Of a stretch of 64,000 bases of DNA, positions 19,977 through 33,008 are shown piece by piece. The DNA comes from Ptiloglossa arizonensis. Its lineage: Eukaryota > Arthropoda > Insecta > Hymenoptera > Colletidae. Location: NCBI RefSeq assembly GCF_051014685.1, contig NW_027478463.1:310001-374000 (forward strand), given 5' to 3'. The notes below the pieces were generated by a model. That model worked only from the letters and a program-made list of their open reading frames with translations. It was not told the origin of the DNA and did no database searches. The translations under genes and the position numbers were made by a program. Each line of letters begins with the position of its first letter. The stretch's first letter is position 1.

Positions 19977-22900
19977 TTGCGAAAATTTTGACGGTTTCTC
20001 AACCATTCCTTAACTTCAAACTCCCATATCTCGCGAACGGATTGACGAACTCGAGAAATTCCTGTTGCATCTGAAAGTAGAAACTCGCCCGAATACAACG
20101 GTATGTGTATTTTAGCCCTAGGCAATAGAAGTTATTGGTTTGGAGTATCAGACTTGCGAAAATTTTGATGGTTTCTCAACCATTCCGTAACTTCAAACTC
20201 CCACATCTCGCGAACGGATTGACGAACTCGAGAAATTCCTGTTGCATCTGAAAGCAGAAACTCGCCCGACTACAACGGCATGTGTATTTTTGCCCTGGGC
20301 CATAGTGGTTATTGGCTTCGTGTATCAGACTTGCGAAAATTTTGATGGTTCCTCAACCATTCCTTAACTTCAAACTCCCATATTTCGCGAACGGATTGAC
20401 GAACTCGAGAAATTCCTGTTGCATCTGAAAGCAGAAACTCGCCCGATTACAAAGGTATGTGTATTTTTGCCCTAGGCAATTGTAGTTATTGGTTTCGAGT
20501 ATCAGACTTGCGAAAATTTTGACGGTTTCTCAACCATTCCTTAACTTCAAACTCCCATATCTCGCGAACGGAATGACGAACTCGAGAAATTCCTGTTGCA
20601 TCTGAAAGCAGAAACTCGCCCGATTACAAAGGTATGTGTATTTTTGCCCTAGGCAATTGTAGTTATTGGTTTCGAGTATCAGACTTGCGAAAATTTTTAT
20701 GGTTTCTCAACCATTCTTTAACTTCGAACTCCCATATCTAGCGAACGGATTGATGAACTCGAGAAATTCCTGTTGCATCTGAAAGCAGAAACTCGAACGA
20801 TTACAACGGTGTGGGTATTTTTGCCCTAGGCAATAGTAGTTATTGGTTTCGAGTATCAGACTTGCGAAATATTGATGGTTTCTCAACCATTCCTTAACTT
20901 CAAACTCCCACATCTCGCGAACGGATTGACGAACTCGAGAAACTCCTGTTGCATCTGAAAGCAGAAACTCGCCCGATTACCACGGTATGTGTATTTTCCC
21001 CCTAGGTCATTGTAGTTATCGGTTTCGAGTATCAGACTTGCGAAAATTTAGATGGATTCTCAACCATTCCTTAACTTCAAACTCCCATATCCCGCGAACG
21101 GATTGACGAACTCGAGAAATTCCTGTTGCATCTGAAAGTAGAAACTCGCCCCATTACAATGCTGTGTGTACTTTTCCCATGGGCCATTCGAGTTATTGGT
21201 TTCGAGTATCAGACTTGCGAAAATTTTGATGGTTCCTCAACCATTCCTTAACTTCAAACTCCCATATCTCGCGAAAGGATAGACGAACTCGAGAAATTCC
21301 TGTTGCATCTGAAAGCAGAAACTCGCCCGATTACCATGCTATGTGTATTTTTGCCCTAGGCCACAGTAGTTATTGGTTTCGAGTATCAGACTTGCAAAAA
21401 TTTTGATGGTTTCTCAACCATTCCTTAACTTCAAACTCCCATATCTCGCGAACGGATTACCAACTCGAGAAATTCCAGTTGCATCTGAATGCATAATCTC
21501 GCCCGATTACAATGCTATGTGTATTTTTGCCCTAGGCCTTTGTAGTTATTGGTTTCCAGTATCAGACTTGCGAAAATTTTGATGGTTTCTCAACCATTCC
21601 TTAACTTCAAACTCCCATATCTCGCGAACGGATTGGCGAACTCGAGAAATTCCTGTTGCATCTGAAAGTAGAAACTCGCCCGATTACAAAGGTATGTGTA
21701 CTTTTCCCCTAGGCCATTCCAGTTATTGGTTTCGAGTATCAGACTTGCGAAAATTTTGACGGTTTCTCAACCATTCCTTAACTTCAAACTCCCATATCTC
21801 GCGAACGGATTGACGAACTCGAGAAATTCCTGTTGCATCTGAAAGCAGAAACTCGCCCGATTACCATGGTATGTGTATTTTTCCCCTAGGCCTTTGTTGT
21901 TATTGGTTTCGAGTTTCATACTTGCGAAAACTTTGATGGTTTCTCAACCATTCCTTAACTTCAAACTCCCATATCTCGCGAACGGATTACCAACTCGAGA
22001 AATTCCAGTTGCATCTGAATGCATCATCTCGCCCGATTAGAATGCTATGTGTATTTTTGCCCTAGGCCTTTGTAGTTATTGGTTTCGAGTATCAGAATTG
22101 CGAAAATTTTGATGGTTTCTCAACCATTCCTTATCTTCAAACTCCCATATCTCGCGAACGGATTGGCGAACTCGAGAAATTCCTGTTGCATCTGAAAGTA
22201 GATACTCGCCCGATTACAATGGGGTGTGTACTTTTCCCCTAGTCCATTCCAATTATTGGTTTCGAGTGTCAGACCAGCGAAAATTTTGATGGTTCCACAA
22301 CCATTCCTTAACTTCAAACTCCCATATCTCGCGAACGGATTGACGAACTCGAGAAATTCCTCTTGCATCTGAAAGTAGAAACTCGCCCGATTACAACGGT
22401 GTATGTATTTTTCCCCTCGGCAATAGTACTTATTGGTTTCGAGTATCAGACTTGCGAAAATTTTGATGGTTTCTCAACCATTCCTTAACTTCAAACTCCC
22501 ATATCTCGCGAACGGATTGACGAACTCGAGAAATTCCTGTTGCATCTGAAAGCAGAAACTCGCCCGATTACCACGGTATGTGTATTTTTCCCCTAGGTCA
22601 TTGTAGTTATTGGTTTCGAGTATCAGACTTGCGAAAATTTAGACGGATTCTCAACCATTCCTCAACTTCAAACTCCCGTATCTCGCGAACGGATTACCAA
22701 CTCGAGAAATTCCAGTTGCATCTGAATGCATCAACTCGCCCGATTACAATGCTATGTGTATTTTTGCCCTAGGCCTTTGTAGTTATTGGTTTCGAGTATC
22801 AGACTTGCGAAAATTTTGACGGTTTCTCAACCATTCCTTAACTTCAAACTCCCATATCTCGCGAACGGATTGACGAACTCGAGAAATTCCTGTTGCATCT

Positions 22901-23885
22901 GAAAGTAGAAACTCGCCCGAATACAACGGTATGTGTATTTTTGCCCTAGGCAATAGAAGTTATTGGTTTGGAGTATCAGACTTGCGAAAATTTTGATGGT
23001 TTCTCAACCATTCCGTAACTTCAAACTCCCACATCTCGCGAACGGATTGACGAACTCGAGAAATTCCTGTTGCATCTGAAAGCAGAAACTCGCCCGATTA
23101 CAACGGCATGTGTATTTTTGCCCTGGGCCATAGTGGTTATTGGTTTCGTGTATCAGACTTGCGAAAATTTTGATGGTTCCTCAACCATTCCTTAACTTCA
23201 AACTCCCATATTTCGCGAACGGATTGACGAACTCGAGAAATTCCTGTTGCATCTGAAAGCAGAAACTCGCCCGATTACAAAGGTATGTGTATTTTTGCCC
23301 TAGGCAATTGTAGTTATTGGTTTCGAGTATCAGACTTGCGAAAATTTTGACGGTTTCTCAACCATTCCTTAACTTCAAACTCCCATATCTCGCGAACGGA
23401 TTGACGAACTCGAGAAATTCCTGTTGCATCTGAAAGCAGAAACTCGCCCGATTACCACGGTATGTGTATTTTTCCCCTAGGTCATTGTAGTTATTGGTTT
23501 CGAGTATCAGACTTGCGAAAATTTAGACGGATTCTCAACCATTCCTCAACTTCAAACTCCCGTATCTCGCGAACGGATTACCAACTCGAGAAATTCCAGT
23601 TGCATCTGAATGCATCAACTCGCCCGATTACAATGCTATGTGTATTTTTGCCCTAGGCCTTTGTAGTTATTGGTTTCGAGTATCAGACTTGCGAAAATTT
23701 TGATGGTTTCTCAACCTTTCCTTAACTTCAAACTCCCACATCTCGCGAACGGATTGGCGAACTCGAGAAATTCCTGTTGCATCTGAAAGTAGAAACTCGC
23801 CCGATTACAAAGGTATGTGTATTTTTGCCCAAGGCAATTGTAGTTATTGGAATCGAGTATCAGACTTGCGAAAATTTTGACGGTT
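18600..23885. repeat. Satellite array, block B1 (mixed monomer types)
   Basis: About 30 monomers without the block A order. Typical forms are TTTAGATGGATTC with the 176-bp GATTACCAACTCGAG form, GGTTTGGAGTATC, and GGTTTCGTGTATC. A short duplication lies at about 22470-22815 and 23354-23699 (884-bp offset, five monomers), marked by the rare ATTCCTCAAC in both. No other feature was seen. Confidence 0.93.
18970..21570. repeat. 2.6-kb block shared at a 13,435-bp offset, copy 1
   Basis: Matches 32405-35005, a shift of 76 monomers, with a scatter of substitutions (for example 20113 TTTAGCCC versus TTTGCCC, and GAATGCATAATC versus GAATGCATCATC near 21490). Unlike the tandem copies, these two lie far apart with unrelated block structure between them. 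Confidence 0.75.
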
Positions 23886-26800
23886 TCTCAACCATTCCTT
23901 AACTTCAAACTGCCATATCTCGCGAACGGATTGACGAACTCGAGAAATTCCTGTTGCATCTGAAAGTAGAAACTCGCCCGAATACAACGGTATGTGTATT
24001 TTTGCCCTAGGCAATAGAAGTTATTGGTTTGGAGTATCAGACTTGCGAAAATTTTGATTGTTTCTCAACCATTCCTTAACTTCAAACTCCCATATCTCTC
24101 GAACGGATAGACGAACTGGAAAAATTCCGGTTGCATCTGAAAGTAGAAACTCGCCCGACTACAAAGGTATGTGTATTTTTCCCCTAGGCCTTTGTAGTTA
24201 TTGGTTTTGAGTTTCAGACTTGCGAAAATTTTGATTGTTTCTCAACCATTCCTTAACTTCAAACTCCCATATCTCTCGAACGGATAGACGAACTCGAAAA
24301 ATCCGCTTGCATCTGGAAGTAGAAACACTCCCGATTACAAAGGCATGTGTATTTTTCCCCTAGGCCTTTGTGGTTATTGGTTTCGAGTTTCATACTTGCG
24401 AAAATTTTGATGGTTCCTCAACCACTCCTTAACTTCAAACTCCCATATCTCGCGAACGGATTGACGAACTCGAGAAATTCCTGTTGCATCTGATGGTAGA
24501 AGATCGCCCGATTACAACGGTATGTGTATTTTTGCCGTAGGCAAAAGTAGTTATTGGTTTCGAGTATCAGACTCGCAAAAATTTTGATGATTTCTCAACC
24601 ATTCCTTAACTTCAAACTCCCATATCTCGCGAACGGATTACCAACTCGAGAAATTCCTGTTGCATCTGAAAGTAGAAACTCGCCCGATTACAATGGGGTG
24701 TGTACTTTTCCCCTAGGCCATTCCAATTATTGGTTTCGAGTGTCAGACCAGCGTAAATTTTGATGGTTCCTCAACCATTCCTTAACTTCAAACTCCCCTA
24801 TCTCGCGAACGGATTAACGAACTCGAGAAATTCCTCTTGCATCTGAAAGTAGAAACTCGCCCGATTACAATGGTATATGTATTTTTCCCCTCGGCAAGAG
24901 TACTTATTGGTTTCGAGTATCAGACTTGCGAAAATTTTGATGGTTTCTCAACCATTCCTTAACTTCAAACTCCCATATCTCGCGAACGGATTGACGAACT
25001 CGAGAAATTCCTTTTGCATCTGAAAGTAGAAACTCGCCCGATTACAAAGGTGTGTGTATTTTAGCCCTAGGACATGGTAGTTATTGGTTTCGAGTATCAG
25101 ACTTGCGAAAATTTAGATGGATTCTCAACCATTCCTTAACTTCAAACTCCCATATCTCGCGAACGGATTGACGAACTCGAGAAATTCCTGTTGCATCTGA
25201 AAGTAGAAACTCGCCCCATTACAATGCTGTGTGTACTTTTCCCATAGGCCATTCCAGTTATTGGTTTCGAGTATCAGACTTGCGAAAATTTTGATGGTTC
25301 CTCAACCATTCCTTAACTTCAAACTCCCATATCTCGCGAAAGGATAGACGAACTCGAGAAATTCCTGTTGCATCTGAAAGCAGAAACTCGCCCGATTACC
25401 ATGGTATGTGTATTTTTGCCCTAGGCCACAGTAGTTATTGGTTTCGAGTATCAGACTTGCAAAAATTTTGATGGTTTCTCAACCATTCCTTAACTTCAAA
25501 CTCCCATATCTCGCGAACGGATTACCAACTCGAGAAATTCCAGTTGCATCTGAAAGCATAATCTCGCCCGTTTGCAATGCTATGTGTATTTTTGCCCTAG
25601 GCCTTTGTAGTTATTGGTTTCGAGTATCAGACTTGCGAAAATTTTGATGGTTTCTCAACCATTCCTTAACTTCAAACTCCCATATCTCGCGAACGGATAG
25701 GCGAACTCGAGAAATTCCTGTTGCATCTGAAAGTAGATACTCGCCCGATTACAATGGGGTGTGTACTTTTCCCCTAGGCCATTCCAATTATTGGTTTCGA
25801 GTGTCAGACCAGCGTAAATTTTGATGGTTCCTCAACCATTCCTTAACTTCAAACTCCCCTATCTCGCGAACGGATTAACGAACTCGAGAAATTCCTCTTG
25901 CATCTGAAAGTAGAAACTCGCCCGATTACAATGGTATATGTATTTTTCCCCTCGGCAAGAGTACTTATTGGTTTCGAGTATCAGACTTGCGAAAATTTTG
26001 ATGGTTTCTCAACCATTCCTTAACTTCAAACTCCCATATCTCGCGAACGGATTGACGAACTCGAGAAATTCCTTTTGCATCTGAAAGTAGAAACTCGCCC
26101 GATTACAAAGGTGTGTGTATTTTAGCCCTAGGACATGGTAGTTATTGGTTTCGAGTATCAGACTTGCGAAAATTTAGATGGATTCTCAACCATTCCTTAA
26201 CTTCAAACTCCCATATCTCGCGAACGGATTGACGAACTCGAGAAATTCCTGTTGCATCTGAAAGTAGAAACTCGCCCCATTACAATGCTGTGTGTACTTT
26301 TCCCATAGGCCATTCCAGTTATTGGTTTCGAGTATCAGACTTGCGAAAATTTTGATGGTTCCTCAACCATTCCTTAACTTCAAACTCCCATATCTCGCGA
26401 AAGGATAGACGAACTCGAGAAATTCCTGTTGCATCTGAAAGCAGAAACTCGCCCGATTACCATGGTATGTGTATTTTTGCCCTAGGCCACAGTAGTTATT
26501 GGTTTCGAGTATCAGACTTGCAAAAATTTTGATGGTTTCTCAACCATTCCTTAACTTCAAACTCCCATATCTCGCGAACGGATTACCAACTCGAGAAATT
26601 CCAGTTGCATCTGAAAGCATAATCTCGCCCGTTTGCAATGCTATGTGTATTTTTGCCCTAGGCCTTTGTAGTTATTGGTTTCGAGTATCAGACTTGCGAA
26701 AATTTTGATGGTTTCTCAACCATTCCTTAACTTCAAACTCCCATATCTCGCGAACGGATAGGCGAACTCGAGAAATTCCTGTTGCATCTGAAAGTAGATA

Positions 26801-26890
26801 CTCGCCCGATTACAATGGGGTGTGTATTTTTGCCCTAAGCAATTGTAGTTATTGGTTTCGAGTATCAGACTTGCGAAAATTTTGATGGTT
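23886..26890. repeat. 17-monomer unit (3005 bp), tandem copy 1
   Basis: Directly followed by a near-identical unit at 26891-29912. Shared rare variants include TTCAAACTGCCATATC, ATCTCTCGAACGGATAGACG and GAAAAATCCGCTTGCATC. Inside the unit is a second duplication of 1061 bp (six monomers), seen as the paired monomers at 25438 and 26499. Confidence 0.9.
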
Positions 26891-29800
26891 CCTCAACCAT
26901 TCCTTAACTTCAAACTGCCATATCTCGCGAACGGATTGACGAACTCGAGAAATTCCTGTTGCATCTGAAAGTAGAAACTCGCCCGAATACAACGGTATGT
27001 GTATTTTTGCCCTAGGCAATAGAAGTTATTGGTTTGGAGTATCAGACTTGCGAAAATTTTGATTGTTTCTCAACCATTCCTTAACTTCAAACTCCCATAT
27101 CTCTCGAACGGATAGACGAACTGGAAAAATTCCGGTTGCATCTGAAAGTAGAAACTCGCCCGACTACAAAGGTATGTGTATTTTTCCCCTAGGCCTTTGT
27201 AGTTATTGGTTTTGAGTTTCAGACTTGCGAAAATTTTGATTGTTTCTCAACCATTCCTTAACTTCAAACTCCCATATCTCTCGAACGGATAGACGAACTC
27301 GAAAAATCCGCTTGCATCTGGAAGTAGAAACACTCCCGATTACAAAGGCATGTGTATTTTTCCCCTAGGCCTTTGTGGTTATTGGTTTCGAGTTTCATAC
27401 TTGCGAAAATTTTGATGGTTCCTCAACCACTCCTTAACTTCAAACTCCCATATCTCGCGAACGGATTGACGAACTCGAGAAATTCCTGTTGCATCTGATG
27501 GTAGAAGATCGCCCGATTACAACGGTATGTGTATTTTTGCCGTAGGCAAAAGTAGTTATTGGTTTCGAGTATCAGACTCGCAAAAATTTTGATGATTTCT
27601 CAACCATTCCTTAACTTCAAACTCCCATATCTCGCGAACGGATTACCAACTCGAGAAATTCCTGTTGCATCTGAAAGTAGAAACTCGCCCGATTACAATG
27701 GGGTGTGTACTTTTCCCCTAGGCCATTCCAATTATTGGTTTCGAGTGTCAGACCAGCGTAAATTTTGATGGTTCCTCAACCATTCCTTAACTTCAAACTC
27801 CCCTATCTCGCGAACGGATTAACGAACTCGAGAAATTCCTCTTGCATCTGAAAGTAGAAACTCGCCCGATTACAATGGTATATGTATTTTTCCCCTCGGC
27901 AAGAGTACTTATTGGTTTCGAGTATCAGACTTGCGAAAATTTTGATGGTTTCTCAACCATTCCTTAACTTCAAACTCCCATATCTCGCGAACGGATTGAC
28001 GAACTCGAGAAATTCCTTTTGCATCTGAAAGTAGAAACTCGCCCGATTACAAAGGTGTGTGTATTTTAGCCCTAGGACATGGTAGTTATTGGTTTCGAGT
28101 ATCAGACTTGCGAAAATTTAGATGGATTCTCAACCATTCCTTAACTTCAAACTCCCATATCTCGCGAACGGATTGACGAACTCGAGAAATTCCTGTTGCA
28201 TCTGAAAGTAGAAACTCGCCCCATTACAATGCTGTGTGTACTTTTCCCATAGGCCATTCCAGTTATTGGTTTCGAGTATCAGACTTGCGAAAATTTTGAT
28301 GGTTCCTCAACCATTCCTTAACTTCAAACTCCCATATCTCGCGAAAGGATAGACGAACTCGAGAAATTCCTGTTGCATCTGAAAGCAGAAACTCGCCCGA
28401 TTACCATGGTATGTGTATTTTTGCCCTAGGCCACAGTAGTTATTGGTTTCGAGTATCAGACTTGCAAAAATTTTGATGGTTTCTCAACCATTCCTTAACT
28501 TCAAACTCCCATATCTCGCGAACGGATTACCAACTCGAGAAATTCCAGTTGCATCTGAAAGCATAATCTCGCCCGTTTGCAATGCTATGTGTATTTTTGC
28601 CCTAGGCCTTTGTAGTTATTGGTTTCGAGTATCAGACTTGCGAAAATTTTGATGGTTTCTCAACCATTCCTTAACTTCAAACTCCCATATCTCGCGAACG
28701 GATAGGCGAACTCGAGAAATTCCTGTTGCATCTGAAAGTAGATACTCGCCCGATTACAATGGGGTGTGTACTTTTCCCCTAGGCCATTCCAATTATTGGT
28801 TTCGAGTGTCAGACCAGCGTAAATTTTGATGGTTCCTCAACCATTCCTTAACTTCAAACTCCCCTATCTCGCGAACGGATTAACGAACTCGAGAAATTCT
28901 TCTTGCATCTGAAAGTAGAAACTCGCCCGATTACAATGGTATATGTATTTTTCCCCTCGGCAAGAGTACTTATTGGTTTCGAGTATCAGACTTGCGAAAA
29001 TTTTGATGGTTTCTCAACCATTCCTTAACTTCAAACTCCCATATCTCGCGAACGGATTGACGAACTCGAGAAATTCCTTTTGCATCTGAAAGTAGAAACT
29101 CGCCCGATTACAAAGGTGTGTGTATTTTAGCCCTAGGACATGGTAGTTATTGGTTTCGAGTATCAGACTTGCGAAAATTTAGATGGATTCTCAACCATTC
29201 CTTAACTTCAAACTCCCATATCTCGCGAACGGATTGACGAACTCGAGAAATTCCTGTTGCATCTGAAAGTAGAAACTCGCCCCATTACAATGCTGTGTGT
29301 ACTTTTCCCATAGGCCATTCCAGTTATTGGTTTCGAGTATCAGACTTGCGAAAATTTTGATGGTTCCTCAACCATTCCTTAACTTCAAACTCCCATATCT
29401 CGCGAAAGGATAGACGAACTCGAGAAATTCCTGTTGCATCTGAAAGCAGAAACTCGCCCGATTACCATGGTATGTGTATTTTTGCCCTAGGCCACAGTAG
29501 TTATTGGTTTCGAGTATCAGACTTGCAAAAATTTTGATGGTTTCTCAACCATTCCTTAACTTCAAACTCCCATATCTCGCGAACGGATTACCAACTCGAG
29601 AAATTCCAGTTGCATCTGAAAGCATAATCTCGCCCGTTTGCAATGCTATGTGTATTTTTGCCCTAGGCCTTTGTAGTTATTGGTTTCGAGTATCAGACTT
29701 GCGAAAATTTTGATGGTTTCTCAACCATTCCTTAACTTCAAACTCCCATATCTCGCGAACGGATAGGCGAACTCGAGAAATTCCTGTTGCATCTGAAAGT

Positions 29801-29912
29801 AGATACTCGCCCGATTACAATGGGGTGTGTATTTTTGCCCTAAGCAATTGTAGTTATTGGTTTCGAGTATCAGACTTGCGAAAATTTTGATGGTTCCTCA
29901 ACCATTCCTTAA
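26891..29912. repeat. 17-monomer unit (3005 bp), tandem copy 2
   Basis: Adjacent repeat of 23886-26890. The only difference I noticed is GAAATTCTTCTTGC near 28900 against GAAATTCCTCTTGC near 25895. The match continues a few bases past one full unit and ends where CCTTAATTTCAAACTCCC replaces CCTTAACTTCAAACTGCC. Confidence 0.9.
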
Positions 29913-32900
29913 TTTCAAACTCCCATATCTCGCGAACGGATTGACGAACTCGAGAAATTCCTGTTGCATCTGAAAGCAGAAACTCGCCCGATTACAACGG
30001 CATGTGTATTTTTGCCCTGGGCCATAGTGGTTATTGGTTTCGAGTTTCATACTTGCGAAAATTTTGATGGTTCCTCAACCACTCCTTAACTTCAAACTCC
30101 CATATCTCGCGAACGGATTGACGAACTCGAGAAATTCCTGTTGCATCTGATGGTAGAAGATCGCCCGATTACAACGGTATGTGTATTTTTGCCGTAGGCA
30201 AAAGTAGTTATTGGTTTCGAGTATCAGACTCGCAAAAATTTTGATGATTTCTCAACCATTCCTTAACTTCAAACTCCCATATCTCGCGAACGGATTACCA
30301 ACTCGAGAAATTCCTGTTGCATCTGAAAGTAGAAACTCGCCCGATTACAATGGGGTGTGTACTTTTCCCCTAGGCCATTCCAATTATTGGTTTCGAGTGT
30401 CAGACCAGCGTAAATTTTGATGGTTCCTCAACCATTCCTTAACTTCAAACTCCCCTATCTCGCGAACGGATTGACGAACTCGAGAAATTCCTCTTGCATC
30501 TGAAAGTAGAAACTCGCCCGATTACAATGGTATATGTATTTTTCCCCTCGGCAAGAGTACTTATTGGTTTCGAGTATCAGACTTGCGAAAATTTTGATGG
30601 TTTCTCAACCATTCCTTAACTTCAAACTCCCATATCTCGCGAACGGATTGACGAACTCGAGAAATTCCTTTTGCATCTGAAAGTAGAAACTCGCCCGATT
30701 ACAAAGGTGTGTGTATTTTTGCCCTAGGACATGGTAGTTATTGGTTTCGAGTATCAGACTTGCGAAAATTTAGATGGATTCTCAACCATTCCTTAACTTC
30801 AAACTCCCATATCTCGCGAACGGATTGACGAACTCGAGAAATTCCTGTTGCATCTGAAAGTAGAAACTCGCCCCATTACAATGCTGTGTGTACTTTTCCC
30901 ATAGGCCATTCCAGTTATTGGTTTCGAGTATCAGACTTGCGAAAATTTTGATGGTTCCTCAACCATTCCTTAACTTCAAACTCCCATATCTCGCGAACGG
31001 ATTGACGAACTCGAGAAATTCCTGTTGCATCTGATGGTAGAAGATCGCCCGATTACCACAGTATGTGTATTTTCCCCCTAGGTCATTGTAGTTATTGGTT
31101 TCGAGTACCAGACTTGCGAAAATTTTGATGGTTCCTCAACCATTCCTTAACTTCAAACTCCCATATCTCGCGAAAGGATAGACGAACTCGAGAAATTCCT
31201 GTTGCATCTGAAAGCAGAAACTCGCCCGATTACCATGGTATGTGTATTTTTGCCCTAGGCCACAGTAGTTATTGGTTTCGAGTATCAGACTTGCAAAAAT
31301 TTTGATGGTTTCTCAACCATTCCTTAACTTCAAACTCCCATATCTCGCGAACGGATTACCAACTCGAGAAATTCCAGTTGCATCTGAAAGCATAATCTCG
31401 CCCGTTTGCAATGCTATGTGTATTTTTGCCCTAGGCCTTTGTAGTTATTGGTTTCGAGTATCAGACTTGCGAAAATTTTGATGGTTTCTCAACCATTCCT
31501 TAACTTCAAACTCCCATATCTCGCGAACGGATTGGCGAACTCGAGAAATTCCTGTTGCATCTGAAAGTAGATACTCGCCCGATTACAATGGGGTGTGTAT
31601 TTTTGCCCTAAGCAATTGTAGTTATTGGTTTCGAGTATCAGACTTGCGAAAATTTTGATGGTTCCTCAACCATTCCTTAACTTCAAACTCCCATATCTCG
31701 CGAAAGGATTGACGAACTCGAGAAATTCCTGTTGCATCTGAAAGCAGAAACTCGCCCGATTACAACGGCATGTGTATTTTTGCCCTGGGCCATAGTGGTT
31801 ATTGGTTTCGTGTATCAGACTTGCGAAAATTTTGATGGTTCCTCAACCATTCCTTAATTTCAAACTCCCATATCTAGCGAACGGATTGACGAACTCGAGA
31901 AATTCCTTTTGCATCTGAAAGTAGAAACTCGCCCGATTACAACGGTACATGCATTTTTCTCATCGGCAATAATACTTATTGGTTTCGAGTATCAGACTTG
32001 CGAAAATTTTGATGGTTTCTCAACCATTCCTTAAATTCAAACTCCCATATCTCGCGAACGGATTGACGAACTGGAGGAATTCCTTTTGCATCTGAAGGTA
32101 GAAACTCGCCCGATTTCAATGGTGTGTGTATTTTTGCCCTAGGCCATAATAGTTATTGGTTTCGAGTATCAGACTTGCGAAAATTTTGATGGTTCCTCAA
32201 CCATTCCTTAACTTCAAACTCCCATATCTCGCGAAAGGATTGTCGAACTTGAGAAATTCCTGTTGCATCTGAAAGTAGAAACTCTCCCGATTACAACGCT
32301 ATGTGTATTTTTCCCCTAGGCCATTGTAGTTATTTGTTTCGAGTATCAGACTTGCGAAAATTTTGACGGTTTCTCAACCATTCCTTAATTTCAAACTCCC
32401 ATATCTCGCGAACGGATTGACGAACTCGAGAAATTCCTGTTGCATCTGAAAGTAGAAACTCGCCCGAATACAACGGTATGTGTATTTTTGCCCTAGGCAA
32501 TAGAAGTTATTGGTTTGGAGTATCAGACTTGCGAAAATTTTGATGGTTTCTCAACCATTCCGTATCTTCAAACTCCCACATCTCGCGAACGGATTGACAA
32601 ACTCGAGAAATTCCTTTTGCATCTGAAAGCAGAAACTCGCCCGATTACAATGGCATGTGTATTTTTGCCCTGGGCCATAGTGGTTATTGGTTTCGTGTAT
32701 CAGACTTGCGAAAATTTTGATGGTTCCTCAACCATTCCTTAACTTCAAACTCCCATATTTCGCGAACGGATTGACGAACTCGAGAAATTCCTGTTGCATC
32801 TGAAAGCAGAAACTCGCCCGATTACAAAGGTATGTGTATTTTTGCCCTAGGCAATAGTAGTTATTGGTTTCGAGTATCAGACTTGCGAAAATTTTTATGG

Positions 32901-33008
32901 TTTCTCAACCATTCTTTAACTTCAAACTCCCATATCTAGCGAACGGATTGATGAACTCGAGAAATTCCTGTTGCATCTGAGAGTAGAAACTCGCCCGATT
33001 ACAAAGGT
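29913..33008. repeat. Satellite array, block B3 (mosaic of earlier units)
   Basis: About 30039-30976 repeats the part of the 3005-bp unit beginning with GTTTCGAGTTTCATACTTG, and about 31120-31600 repeats a later part, with a different monomer spliced between them (GTATTTTCCCCCTAGG near 31060). From 32405 the sequence follows the block copied from 18970. This is a third, broken copy of the 17-monomer unit. Confidence 0.85.
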
